From Phycicoccus jejuensis (GTDB taxonomy: Bacteria; Actinomycetota; Actinomycetes; Actinomycetales; Dermatophilaceae): a DNA stretch of 64,000 nt. A program made the translations under genes and the position numbers. The notes under the pieces were generated by a model. The model made no database searches. It saw only the letters and a program-made list of their open reading frames with translations, and was not told the origin of the DNA. How positions within the stretch are numbered: position 1 is the first letter of the stretch; every line of letters begins with the position of its first letter. Of this stretch, positions 26,014 through 34,945 are shown piece after piece. The stretch spans positions 310,001 to 374,000 of the forward strand of contig NZ_JOEE01000001.1 in assembly GCF_000720925.1 (NCBI RefSeq). The letters are read 5' to 3'.

Positions 26014-26925
26014 ATGGCCGACGCCTCGACGCCCACGCCCGACGCCGCCCCCGTCCTCGACGGGTACGCCCACGTCTACTCGGGCAAGGTGCGCGACCTC
26101 TACGCGCCGCTCGACGACACCGGCGCCCCGCGCGAGGACCTCCTGCTCCTCGTCGCCTCGGACCGCATCTCGGCCTTCGACTTCGTCCTCGAGACCCCGG
26201 TACCGGACAAGGGCGAGGTCCTCACCCGGATGTCGCTGTGGTGGTTCGAGCAGCTGGCCGACCTCGTCCCCAACCACCTCGTCTCCACGGACGTCCCGGC
26301 CGCCGTCGAGGGCCGCGCGGTCCTGGTGCGCCGCCTCGGGATGCTCCCCGTCGAGTGCGTCGCCCGCGCCTACCTGACCGGCGGCGGGCTGCGCGAGTAC
26401 CGCACCGACGGGACGGTCAGCGGCCTGCGCCTGCCCGAGGGCCTGACCGACGGCTCGCGCTTCCCGGAACCGCTTTTCACGCCGTCGACCAAGGCCCCGA
26501 GCGGGCAGCACGACGAGCCGATGTCCTACGCCGAGGTCGAGGCCCTCGTCGGCCCGGCGCTCGCCGCGAAGGCGCGCGACCTCACCACCCGCATCCTCGC
26601 CCGCGGCAACGAGCTGGCGCAGGAGCGCGGCATCATCGTCGCCGACACCAAGGTCGAGTTCGGGGTCGAGGACGGCGAGCTGGTCCTCGCCGACGAGGTG
26701 CTCACCCCCGACTCCTCGCGCTTCTGGCCGGCCGACCAGTGGGAGCCGGGCCGCCCCCAGCCGAGCTTCGACAAGGAGTTCGTCCGCGAGTGGCTCCTCT
26801 CGCCGGCGAGCGGCTGGGACAAGGCGTCCGGCGAGGCCCCGCCGCCGCTGCCGGACGACGTGCTGGAGCGCACCAGGGCCAAGTACGTCGAGGCCTACGG
26901 GCGCCTCACCGGCCGCTCGTTCTGA
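26014..26925 (+). CDS. purC: SAICAR synthetase
   Basis: Purine synthesis enzyme joining CAIR and aspartate with ATP, 303 aa, the longer actinobacterial/fungal type. Motifs: YSGKVRDLYAP near the start (glycine-rich ATP loop), LLVASDRISAFDFV, ECVARAYLTGGGLREY, and DTKVEFGVEDGELVLADEVL with the metal ligands. Its last 20 bp overlap the end of the opposite-strand gene at 26906. Confidence 0.97.
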   Translation: MADASTPTPDAAPVLDGYAHVYSGKVRDLYAPLDDTGAPREDLLLLVASDRISAFDFVLETPVPDKGEVLTRMSLWWFEQLADLVPNHLVSTDVPAAVEGRAVLVRRLGMLPVECVARAYLTGGGLREYRTDGTVSGLRLPEGLTDGSRFPEPLFTPSTKAPSGQHDEPMSYAEVEALVGPALAAKARDLTTRILARGNELAQERGIIVADTKVEFGVEDGELVLADEVLTPDSSRFWPADQWEPGRPQPSFDKEFVREWLLSPASGWDKASGEAPPPLPDDVLERTRAKYVEAYGRLTGRSF

Positions 26926-27676
26926 CCCAGTCCGCGAACCGGCGCCCGTCGCGGGGCACGTCCGGCCCCGGCAGCAGCCCCGTGCGCAGACCGGCGACGG
27001 GTACCGGCAGCCCGACCACGCGCACCCGACCGCCGTCGCGCGCCGCGACCGCCCGGGCCATCGTCACCGCGTCGGTCTCGTCGGGCCCGGCGAGCTGACG
27101 GACCGCCGGTCCGTCCTCACGCGCGGCGCCCGTGGTGGGGCCGGCCCCGACGACGTCGGCGACGAGGTCGGCGACGGCGTCGGGGTGCACCGGCCGCAAC
27201 CCCATCCGCGGCACCAGCGCGAGGCGTCCGACCCGCAGCTGGCCGAGGAAGGTCTCGGCGAGGCTGAACCAGGCCGTCGAGCGCACGATCGTCACCGGCA
27301 CCCGGGCCACTGCGTACCCGGCCTCCTGGGCCGCCTTGCCCGCGTAGTAGCCGGAGGACCGCGCGACCACCGGTTCGGTGACCCCGACGATGGACACGAC
27401 GACGACGTGCGCGACCCCGGCCTCGGCCGCGGCAGTCGCGACGGCCGTAGCGGCGGCGCGGAAGAACCCGACCGCGCGGCGCCGGGAGAGCGTCGTGAGG
27501 TTGAGGCAGTCGACGACGCAGCCGGCCCCGCGGAGCGTGCCGGCGAGGCCCGCGGAGGCGGTGACGTCGACGCCCGAGGCCCGCGACGCGCGCACGACCT
27601 CGTGCCCCCGCCCCTCGAGCCGGTCGGCCACCGCCGACCCCATCTCCCCGGTCCCGCCCAGCACCACGACCCGCAT
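26906..27676 (-). CDS. NAD(P)-binding epimerase-like protein (NmrA/SDR type)
   Basis: Rossmann-fold protein of 256 aa. Dinucleotide loop [18 protein letters not shown] at the N-terminus is the atypical SDR pattern. [15 protein letters not shown] keeps a YxxxK but in a form usual for NmrA-like proteins that often do not catalyse the classic reaction. ATG at 27676 has GAGGAGG 4 bp upstream. The 3' end overlaps purC tail-to-tail by 20 bp, so the two genes could interfere at the RNA level. Confidence 0.85.
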   Translation of the reverse strand: MRVVVLGGTGEMGSAVADRLEGRGHEVVRASRASGVDVTASAGLAGTLRGAGCVVDCLNLTTLSRRRAVGFFRAAATAVATAAAEAGVAHVVVVSIVGVTEPVVARSSGYYAGKAAQEAGYAVARVPVTIVRSTAWFSLAETFLGQLRVGRLALVPRMGLRPVHPDAVADLVADVVGAGPTTGAAREDGPAVRQLAGPDETDAVTMARAVAARDGGRVRVVGLPVPVAGLRTGLLPGPDVPRDGRRFADWVRTSGR

Positions 27677-27858
27677 CGCCCCTCCTCGGGCTCGTCCGGC
27701 GTCCTCGCCGCCCAGCGTGCCACGCACCCGTCCGGGCCGGCACCCGGCTCTTCCCGCCGACGGGTGGGGAGGGACGGTGGGGCCGCGCCCCGGCCCGCGC
27801 CGGTAGCCTGAGCCCCGGCACACGCCACCCGCGCCGCACCCCTCGGGAGACCCGCACC

Positions 27859-30800
27859 ATGGTTCCGTCGCACGCCCCCGTGCTGACCACCGTCCCCGGG
27901 GGCGCCGCCCTCTCGACCTTCCGGGCTGCCGGCGTGCTCGCCCGGCTGCGGGTCGTCGCGCCGCAGATCCGGGCGGTCTCGGCGCAGCACGTCCACTGGG
28001 TCGCGAGCGCCGCGCCGCTCGACGACGCCACCCACGCCACCGTCACCCGGCTCCTCACCTACGGCGAGCCCTTCGGCGGAGTGGCCGAGGCGCCGCACAC
28101 CGCCCTCGTCGTCGTCGCCCCGCGCCTCGGGACGCTCTCGCCGTGGGCGTCCAAGGCCACCGACATCGCGCACAGCTGCGGGGTCGACGTGCGCCGCGTC
28201 GAGCGCGTCACCGAGTACCACCTGCTCGCCGACGAGCCGCTGACCCAGGACCAGTGGGCGCGCTGCGCCGACGTCCTCCACGACCGGATGACCGAGTCGG
28301 CCCTCCCGACGCGCGAGGCCGCGGCGGCGCTGTTCGACGAGCGCGAGGCCGAGCCGGTCGCCCACGTCGACGTCCTCGGCCGGGGCCGCGAGGCGCTCGA
28401 GGAGGCCGACCGCGACTTCGGGCTCGCGCTGTCGGACGACGAGGTCGACTACCTCGTCGAGGCCTTCACCGGGCTGCGGCGCAACCCGACCGACGTCGAG
28501 CTGATGATGTTCGCGCAGGCCAACTCCGAGCACTGCCGCCACAAGATCTTCAACGCCGACTTCGTCATCGACGGCGAGGCCCAGCCGCGCTCGCTCTTCG
28601 GGATGATCCGGCACACCGAGGAGGTCGCCGGCGCCGGCACCGTCGTGGCCTACAAGGACAACGCCTCGGTCATGGAGGGCGGCCCGCGCACGCGGTGGCT
28701 GCCCGAGCGGCCGGACGCCCCGAGCGCCTACCGCGGGCGCGACGGCGAGGTGCACGTCCTCATGAAGGTCGAGACGCACAACCACCCGACGGCGATCAGC
28801 CCGTTCCCCGGCGCGGCGACCGGTGCCGGCGGCGAGATCCGCGACGAGGGCGCCACCGGGCGCGGGTCGGCCCCCAAGGCCGGGCTCACCGGGTTCGCGG
28901 TCTCCAACCTCAACCTGCCCGGGACGCACGAGCCCTGGGAGGGTGCGGAGTACGGCGCGCCGGCGCACATCGCGAGCCCGCTCGACATCATGCTCGAGGG
29001 CCCGATCGGGGCGGCCGCGTTCAACAACGAGTTCGGCCGGCCGGGGCTCGGTGGCTTCTTCCGCGTCTACGAGCAGACGGTCGACGGCGTGCGCCGCGGC
29101 TTCCACAAGCCGATCATGAGCGCCGGCGGCATGGGCACGATCGACGCCGACCTCACCGAGAAGGTCGTCTTCCCGGCCGGCACGCTGCTCGTGCAGCTCG
29201 GCGGGCCGGGCATGCGCATCGGGATGGGTGGTGGCGCGGCGTCGTCGATGGCCGCCGGCGCCAACGCGGCCGACCTCGACTTCGACTCCGTGCAGCGCGG
29301 CAACCCCGAGATCGAGCGGCGCGCGCAGGAGGTCGTCAACCACTGCCGCAGCCTCGGCGCCGAGGGCAACCCCATCCTCGCGATCCACGACGTGGGGGCC
29401 GGTGGGCTCTCGAACGCCTTCCCCGAGCTCGTCGACGGCGCCGGCCTCGGGGCCCGCTTCGACCTGTCGGCCGTGCCCCTCGAGGAGTCGGGCCTCGCGC
29501 CGAAGGAGGTGTGGTGCAACGAGTCCCAGGAGCGGTACGTCGTCGCCATCGCCCCGGAGTCGCTGCCGACCTTCGCCGCCCTCTGCGAGCGGGAGCGCTG
29601 CCCCCACGCCGTCGTCGGCGTCGCGCGCGACGACGGGCAGCTGGTCCTCGCCGACGGTCCCGACGACGTCGAGGGCGAGGAGCGGGCCATCGACATGCCG
29701 ATGGAGACGCTGCTCGGCAAGCCGCCGCGGATGACCCGTGACGTCGCGCGCGTGCACCGCGAGGGCGACGACCTCGACGTCGATGCGCTCGACCTGCGTG
29801 ACTCGGCCTACGCGGTGCTGCGGCACCCGACGGTCGCGTCCAAGCGTTTCCTCGTGACCATCGCCGACCGCACCGTCGGCGGCCTGACCCACCGCGACCA
29901 GATGGTCGGCCCGTGGCAGGTGCCCGTGGCCGACGTCGCCGTCACCCTGGCCGACCACGTCGGCTTCGCCGGCGAGGCGATGGCGAGCGGTGAGCGGATG
30001 CCGCTGGCCTCCGTCGACGCTCCCGCCTCGGGGCGGATGGCCGTCGGCGAGGCGCTGACCAACCTGCTCGCCGCCCCGGTGGCCGCGCTCTCGCGGGTCA
30101 AGCTGTCCTGCAACTGGATGGCCGCGTGCGGCGAGCCCGGCGAGGACGCCGCCCTCTACGACACCGTCCACGCCGTCGGCATGGAGCTGTGCCCGGCCCT
30201 GGGCATCTCGGTGCCGGTCGGCAAGGACTCGCTCTCGATGCGCACCCGCTGGACCGACCACATGGGCGACGCCAAGCAGGTCACCTCGCCGGTGTCGCTC
30301 GTCGTCACGGCCTTCGCGTCGCTGGAGGACGTCCGGGGCACCTGGACCCCGCAGCTGCGCGACGGGTCGGCCCTCGTGCTCGTCGACCTCGGCGCCGGCC
30401 GCGACCGCCTCGGCGGCTCGATCCTCGCGCAGGTGTCGGGTGCCTTCGGCCGCGAGGTCCCCGACCTCGACGACCCCCGGCGCCTGGTGTCGCTCGCCGC
30501 GGCCCTCACCGAGCTGCGCAAGCGCGGGCTCGTCACGGCGTACCACGACCGCTCGGACGGCGGCCTCTGGGCCGCGGTGTGCGAGATGGCCTTTGCCGGC
30601 GGCATGGGCCTCGACGTCGAGACCGCTTCGGTGGCAGCGCTGTTCGCCGAGGAGCTCGGCGCCGTCCTCGGCGTGCCCGAGCGCGCCGTCCCCGAGGTCG
30701 TCGAGGTGCTCGGCGCCCACGGGCTCGCCGACGTCGCGTCCGTCGTCGGCCGCACCGTCAGCGAGCGCCGTATCCGCGTGGCCGTCGACGGAGCGCGGGT

Positions 30801-31758
30801 GCTCGAGGAGCGCGTCCGCGACCTCGCGCAGGCGTGGGACGAGGTGTCGTGGCGGATGTCCGTGCTGCGCGACAACCCGGGTGCGGCCGACGAGGAGCAC
30901 GCCGGCGTCGGCCGCGACGACGACCCCGGCCTCGTCGTCGCCCCGAGCTTCGACCCGACCGACGACGTCACGCTGCCCTACCTCTCGACCGGCGTCCGCC
31001 CCAAGGTCGCCGTGCTGCGCGAGCAGGGCGTCAACAGCCACGTCGAGACCGCCTTCATGCTCGACGCCGCGGGCTTCGACGCCTACGACGTGCACATGAC
31101 CGACCTCCAGTCGGGGCGCTTCGACCTCGCCGACGTCCAGGGACTCGTCGCCGCGGGCGGCTTCTCCTACGGCGACACCCTCGGCGCCGGCGAGGGCTGG
31201 GCGCGCTCGGTCCTGTTCTCCGAGAGGCTGACCGAGCAGTTCCACGACTTCTTCCACCGCGACGGCACCTTCGGGCTCGGCATCTGCAACGGCTGCCAGA
31301 TGTTCGCCGCGCTCGCCGACCTCGTCCCGGGGGCGGAGGCGTGGCCGCGGTTCACGCGCAACCGGTCCGAGCAGTACGAGGCACGGCTGACGCAGGTCGA
31401 GGTGCTCGAGAGCCCGTCGGTCCTCATGGCCGGGATGGCGGGCAGCCGCCTCCCCATCGCCGTCGCGCACGGCGAGGGCTTCGCAAACTTCTCGGCCCGG
31501 GGCGACCTCGGCGCGGTGCACCAGGTGGCGCGCTTCGTCGACCACCACGGTGCGCCGGCGACGACGCATCCGTTTAACCCCAACGGGTCGCCCGGCGGGC
31601 TGACGGCGGTGACGACGACGGACGGCCGGTTCACCGCGATGATGCCGCACCCCGAGCGGGTGTCGCGCAACGTCCAGATGTCGTGGACGAGCGGCGACGT
31701 CGACGACGAGAGCCCGTGGCTGAGGATGTTCCGCAACGCTCGCGTCTTCGCGGGCTGA
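27859..31758 (+). CDS. purL: Phosphoribosylformylglycinamidine synthase, single-chain form
   Basis: Fourth step of purine synthesis (FGAR plus glutamine to FGAM), 1299 aa with all activities in one chain. The N-terminal 160 residues are the PurS-like part. The AIRS core has [38 protein letters not shown] and [21 protein letters not shown] glutaminase domain starts at about residue 1045 with [20 protein letters not shown] and the nucleophile Cys1143 in [11 protein letters not shown]; the His/Glu of the triad are in MMPHPERV. Most actinobacteria use three separate genes purS, purQ, purL, so the long form is noteworthy. No purS or purQ is present here. Confidence 0.97.
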   Translation: MVPSHAPVLTTVPGGAALSTFRAAGVLARLRVVAPQIRAVSAQHVHWVASAAPLDDATHATVTRLLTYGEPFGGVAEAPHTALVVVAPRLGTLSPWASKATDIAHSCGVDVRRVERVTEYHLLADEPLTQDQWARCADVLHDRMTESALPTREAAAALFDEREAEPVAHVDVLGRGREALEEADRDFGLALSDDEVDYLVEAFTGLRRNPTDVELMMFAQANSEHCRHKIFNADFVIDGEAQPRSLFGMIRHTEEVAGAGTVVAYKDNASVMEGGPRTRWLPERPDAPSAYRGRDGEVHVLMKVETHNHPTAISPFPGAATGAGGEIRDEGATGRGSAPKAGLTGFAVSNLNLPGTHEPWEGAEYGAPAHIASPLDIMLEGPIGAAAFNNEFGRPGLGGFFRVYEQTVDGVRRGFHKPIMSAGGMGTIDADLTEKVVFPAGTLLVQLGGPGMRIGMGGGAASSMAAGANAADLDFDSVQRGNPEIERRAQEVVNHCRSLGAEGNPILAIHDVGAGGLSNAFPELVDGAGLGARFDLSAVPLEESGLAPKEVWCNESQERYVVAIAPESLPTFAALCERERCPHAVVGVARDDGQLVLADGPDDVEGEERAIDMPMETLLGKPPRMTRDVARVHREGDDLDVDALDLRDSAYAVLRHPTVASKRFLVTIADRTVGGLTHRDQMVGPWQVPVADVAVTLADHVGFAGEAMASGERMPLASVDAPASGRMAVGEALTNLLAAPVAALSRVKLSCNWMAACGEPGEDAALYDTVHAVGMELCPALGISVPVGKDSLSMRTRWTDHMGDAKQVTSPVSLVVTAFASLEDVRGTWTPQLRDGSALVLVDLGAGRDRLGGSILAQVSGAFGREVPDLDDPRRLVSLAAALTELRKRGLVTAYHDRSDGGLWAAVCEMAFAGGMGLDVETASVAALFAEELGAVLGVPERAVPEVVEVLGAHGLADVASVVGRTVSERRIRVAVDGARVLEERVRDLAQAWDEVSWRMSVLRDNPGAADEEHAGVGRDDDPGLVVAPSFDPTDDVTLPYLSTGVRPKVAVLREQGVNSHVETAFMLDAAGFDAYDVHMTDLQSGRFDLADVQGLVAAGGFSYGDTLGAGEGWARSVLFSERLTEQFHDFFHRDGTFGLGICNGCQMFAALADLVPGAEAWPRFTRNRSEQYEARLTQVEVLESPSVLMAGMAGSRLPIAVAHGEGFANFSARGDLGAVHQVARFVDHHGAPATTHPFNPNGSPGGLTAVTTTDGRFTAMMPHPERVSRNVQMSWTSGDVDDESPWLRMFRNARVFAG

Positions 31759-31781
31759 CCGACGACAGGAGGGGGACCGCG

Positions 31782-32174
31782 GTGCTGACGTCCGACGAGG
31801 TGCGCAGGAGCACGTTCACGCAGACCCAGTTCCGGGACGGGTACGACGAGGGCGAGGTCGACGACCTCCTCGACGCCGTGGCCGACGCGCTGCGGGCGCA
31901 CGAGGGGGCGGGGCCACCGCCCCGCCGCCCGCTGACGGCCGCGGACGTCCGCGCCTCCCGGCTCTCCACCACCCGGATGCGCCGGGGCTACGAGATGGGC
32001 GAGGTCGACGCGCTGCTCGAGCGCGCCGCCGAGGCGCTCGCCGCGCACGAGGGGGAGCGCGCCGCCGGGCGGCCCGCGCCTGCCGCGTCCACGACGCCGC
32101 CGGCGGCCACCGGACCGCGCGAGGGGCTCGGGGCCCGGCTCCTACGCGTCCTGCGCGGCGACCCCCGCGGATGA
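31782..32174 (+). CDS. Small DivIVA-motif protein with two repeats
   Basis: 130 aa. Two copies of the short DivIVA N-terminal motif are seen, VRRSTFTQTQFRDGYDEGEV near residue 8 and VRASRLSTTRMRRGYEMGEV near residue 55, each followed by an amphipathic helix (DLLDAVADAL, ALLERAAEAL). The long coiled coil of true DivIVA/Wag31 is absent; a Pro/Ala-rich tail follows. Membrane or septum association is inferred from the motif only. GTG start with AGGAGGG upstream, 24 bp after purL, and ATGA overlap with the next gene. Confidence 0.8.
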   Translation: MLTSDEVRRSTFTQTQFRDGYDEGEVDDLLDAVADALRAHEGAGPPPRRPLTAADVRASRLSTTRMRRGYEMGEVDALLERAAEALAAHEGERAAGRPAPAASTTPPAATGPREGLGARLLRVLRGDPRG

Positions 32175-33289
32175 GCCCGCGCGGCGTCGACGACCTCGCC
32201 ATCGCCCGGTGGCGGTTCCGGACGCTGCTGCTCGACGGCGCCTCGGCGCCGGACGCGTCCGCGGCGGTCTGCTCGCTGCTCGCCGTCCAGGCCGAGAACC
32301 CCGAGCAGACGGCGTGGGCGCTGGCCGCGCGCACGACCGGCCTGACGCGCACCGGGCTGGCCGGGCTGGTCGGGGACGGTGAGCTCGTCCGGCTGCACGT
32401 CCTGCGCCCCACGTGGCACCTCGTCCACCGCGACGACGTGCGGTGGCTGCTCGAGCTGACCGGCCCGCGGGTGCGCCACCAGCTCGGCCGCCAGCTGGAG
32501 CGCGACCTCGGCCTGCCGCCGGAGCGGGTCGCGCTGCTCGGCGACCTCGTCGAGCAGGTGCTGACCGAGACCCCCGACCGCACGCGGGACGAGGTCGCGG
32601 ACGCCCTGCGCGCGGCGGGTGAGGAGCTGACCGGGATGCAGCTCATGGTCCTGCTGGCCCACCTCGAGCTCGGCCTGCGGGTCGGCAGCGGCCGGCCGCG
32701 CCCGGACGGCGGGGTCGGCCGGCACACCTACGCACCGCTGGCCGACCGGCTCCCGGCATCCGCCCCGCTCGACCGCGTCGAGGCGCTGGGCGAGCTCGCG
32801 CGGCGCTACGCCGTGGGCCACGGGCCGGTGACCGAGCGCGACCTCGCGTACTGGGCGACCCTGCCGCTCGGGGACGTGCGTGCCGGCCTCGCCGCGGCCG
32901 CCGAGGACCTCGCGTCCTTCGAGCACGACGGCCGCACCTGGTGGCACGCCCCCGGCGAGGAGCCGCCACCGCGCTCGAGGGCCCCGCGCGTGCACCTCGT
33001 CCACCTGCTCGACGAGTGGTACCGGGGCTACCAGGACAGCCGGCGCGTCGTCGACGTCGCGGGGCGGCACCCGGTGGGACGGGAGCCGTCGATCGGGCTG
33101 CTCGTCGTCGACGCGCAGGTCGCGGGCACCGCGCGGCGCACCGTCCGGGGCGGGGCGCTGGAGGTCGAGGTGGCGCCCTACCGGCCGCTGACCCGGGCCG
33201 AGCGGCGCGCGCTCGAGGCCGAGGCGGCGGCGCTGGCCCGCTGGCTGGGTCGCGAGCCCGTCCTCACCGTCACCGCCCGCGCGACCTGA
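32171..33289 (+). CDS. Winged-helix DNA-binding protein (HTH_42, AlkZ-related)
   Basis: 372 aa, matching the HTH_42 family that includes the DNA glycosylases AlkZ/YcaQ. Typical parts: IARWRFRTLLLDG and LLAVQAENPEQTAWALAART at the start, RLHVLRPTWHLVHRDDVRWL, then RRYAVGHGPVTERDLAYWAT. The Gln-rich catalytic QxQ motif of AlkZ is represented only by LLAVQAEN, so glycosylase activity is uncertain. Coupled to the DivIVA-like gene by an ATGA overlap and followed by a family D repeat. Confidence 0.85.
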   Translation: MSPRGVDDLAIARWRFRTLLLDGASAPDASAAVCSLLAVQAENPEQTAWALAARTTGLTRTGLAGLVGDGELVRLHVLRPTWHLVHRDDVRWLLELTGPRVRHQLGRQLERDLGLPPERVALLGDLVEQVLTETPDRTRDEVADALRAAGEELTGMQLMVLLAHLELGLRVGSGRPRPDGGVGRHTYAPLADRLPASAPLDRVEALGELARRYAVGHGPVTERDLAYWATLPLGDVRAGLAAAAEDLASFEHDGRTWWHAPGEEPPPRSRAPRVHLVHLLDEWYRGYQDSRRVVDVAGRHPVGREPSIGLLVVDAQVAGTARRTVRGGALEVEVAPYRPLTRAERRALEAEAAALARWLGREPVLTVTARAT

Positions 33290-33307
33290 CCCGCCCGGCG
33301 CGGGCAC

Positions 33308-33382
33308 GACACAGGGCTTCGTCCACGAGACCCCGGTTCCGAACCGGGGTCTCGTGGACATTTCGGGGTGACCCCGAAATGT
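33308..33382 (+). repeat. Family D two-hairpin element, copy 1
   Basis: Begins CGACACAGGGCTTCGTCCAC. Stem 1 is 19 bp and perfect (GTCCACGAGACCCCGGTTC at 33321-33339 with inverse at 33341-33359); stem 2 is ATTTCGGGGT-G-ACCCCGAAAT at 33360-33380. Lies 19 bp after the HTH_42 stop. Other copies at 41420 (reverse orientation) and 57403. Confidence 0.85.
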
Positions 33383-33440
33383 GGAGGCGGCGGGGGTGGG
33401 CGAGGGGGTCAGGAGGGCGGCGAGTGGGTACGGGGTCCGC

Positions 33441-33947
33441 ATGGACACCACCATCGAGCTCACCGTCGACGGGCACCGACGGCAGCTGACCGTCGACACC
33501 CGCACCACCCTCCTGGACGCGCTGCGCGAGCGGCTGGCGGTCACCTCGCCGAAGAAGGGCTGCGACCACGGGCAGTGCGGCTCGTGCACGGTGCTCCTCG
33601 ACGGCCGACGCCACCTCACGTGCCTCGCGCTCGCGGTGGCGTTCGACGGCTCGGAGGTCGTCACGGCCGAGGGGCTCGCCGCCGACGACGCGCTGCACCA
33701 CGTGCAGGAGGCCTTCCTCGAGCACGACGGCTACCAGTGCGGCTACTGCACGCCCGGTCAGGTCTGCTCGGCCGTCGGGGTCCTCGACGAGGCCAAGCAG
33801 GGCCACCCGAGCCACGTCACCGAGGACCTCGAGGCCGACGTCGAGCTGACCGACGACGAGATCCGGGAGCGGATGAGCGGCAACCTCTGCCGCTGCGGCG
33901 CCTACCCGGGCATCCTCGCCGCGGTCAAGGAGGCGGCGGGGGCATGA
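33441..33947 (+). CDS. Molybdenum hydroxylase, [2Fe-2S] subunit (PaoA-like)
   Basis: Iron-sulfur subunit, 168 aa, of a three-part xanthine-oxidase family enzyme. Plant-type cluster ligands: KKGCDHGQCGSCTVLLDG plus the later Cys in HLTCLA. Second cluster: QCGYCTPGQVCSA and GNLCRCGAYPGI. E. coli PaoA has a Tat leader, which is absent here, so the complex stays in the cytoplasm. ATG at 33441. ATGA overlap with the FAD gene. Gene order small-medium-large matches paoABC. Confidence 0.93.
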   Translation: MDTTIELTVDGHRRQLTVDTRTTLLDALRERLAVTSPKKGCDHGQCGSCTVLLDGRRHLTCLALAVAFDGSEVVTAEGLAADDALHHVQEAFLEHDGYQCGYCTPGQVCSAVGVLDEAKQGHPSHVTEDLEADVELTDDEIRERMSGNLCRCGAYPGILAAVKEAAGA

Positions 33948-34945
33948 GGGAGCTCGACTACGTCCGCGCGAGCGACGTCGAGGAGGCGGTCGCCCTCGTG
34001 TCCGGCGACCCCGACGCCCGCTACCTCGGGGGCGGCACCAACCTCGTCGACCACCTCAAGCTCGGCATCGCCCGGCCCGCCCGCCTCGTCGACGTCGGCC
34101 GGCTCGGTCTCGACGGCGTCGAGGAGCAGGACGGCCCCGACGGGCGCGTCCTCCACGTCGGCGCGAACGTCCGCAACAGCGACCTCGCGGCGCACCCGGT
34201 CGTCCGCTCGGCCTTCCCGGTGCTCTCGCGCGCCCTGCTCTCGGGCGCGTCCGGGCAGCTGCGTCACCAGGCGAGCACCGGCGGCAACCTGCTGCAGCGC
34301 ACCCGCTGCGTCTACTTCCAGGACGTGACGACGCCGTGCAACAAGCGCGAGCCCGGCAGCGGCTGCTCGGCCGTCGGCGGCTACGGCCGCCAGGACGCGG
34401 TCCTCGGCGCGAGCGAGCACTGCGTCGCGACCCACCCCTCCGACATGGCCGTCGCGATGGCCGCCCTCGACGCCGTCGTCGTCGTCCGCGGCCGGCAGGG
34501 GGAGCGGCGCGTCCCCGTCCGCGAGCTGCACCGCCTGCCCGGTGACCGCCCCGACCTCGACACCACGCTCGAGCACGGCGACCTCGTGACGGGCGTCGAG
34601 CTGCCGTTCACCGACGCCGCCCGCTGCTCGACCTACCTCAAGGTCCGCGACCGCGCCTCGTACGCCTTCGCGCTCGTCTCCGTCGCGGCGGCGCTCGAGC
34701 TCGACGGCGACGTCGTCCGCGACGTCCGCATCGCGTGGGGAGGCGTCGCGCACAAGCCGTGGCGCGCCACCGCCGCCGAGGAGGCCCTGACCGGGCGGGC
34801 CGTCGACGAGGACGCCGTGCGCGCCGCCGTCGACGCCGAGCTCGCCGCCGCGCGCACCACCGACCAGACCGCCTACAAGCTGCCGATGCTGCGGGGCGCC
34901 ACGACGCGAACCCTGCTCCGCCTCGCCGGGAAGGACCCCTCGTGA
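33944..34945 (+). CDS. Molybdenum hydroxylase, FAD subunit with extra Fe-S site (PaoB-like)
   Basis: FAD-binding subunit, 333 aa. The flavin loop is ARYLGGGTNLVDHLKLGIA, and the second flavin motif is ASTGGNLLQRTRC. Directly after it, CVYFQDVTTPCNKREPGSGC supplies the Cys residues that in PaoB and 4-hydroxybenzoyl-CoA-reductase-type proteins bind an additional [4Fe-4S] cluster. Ends in the CO-dehydrogenase flavoprotein C-terminal domain (RASYAFALVSVAAAL). GTGA overlap with the large subunit gene. Confidence 0.93.
   Translation: MRELDYVRASDVEEAVALVSGDPDARYLGGGTNLVDHLKLGIARPARLVDVGRLGLDGVEEQDGPDGRVLHVGANVRNSDLAAHPVVRSAFPVLSRALLSGASGQLRHQASTGGNLLQRTRCVYFQDVTTPCNKREPGSGCSAVGGYGRQDAVLGASEHCVATHPSDMAVAMAALDAVVVVRGRQGERRVPVRELHRLPGDRPDLDTTLEHGDLVTGVELPFTDAARCSTYLKVRDRASYAFALVSVAAALELDGDVVRDVRIAWGGVAHKPWRATAAEEALTGRAVDEDAVRAAVDAELAAARTTDQTAYKLPMLRGATTRTLLRLAGKDPS

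Noticed and set aside
27292..31650. Very long open frame on the minus strand opposite purL
   Set aside because: High GC with third-position bias leaves the opposite strand open. The translation is Arg/Gly/Asp-rich low-complexity sequence with no domain, and purL on the plus strand is unmistakable.
33308..33382. Insertion-sequence end or remnant
   Set aside because: No transposase fragment, no flanking duplication and three similar copies of identical short length; better explained as a structured repeat.
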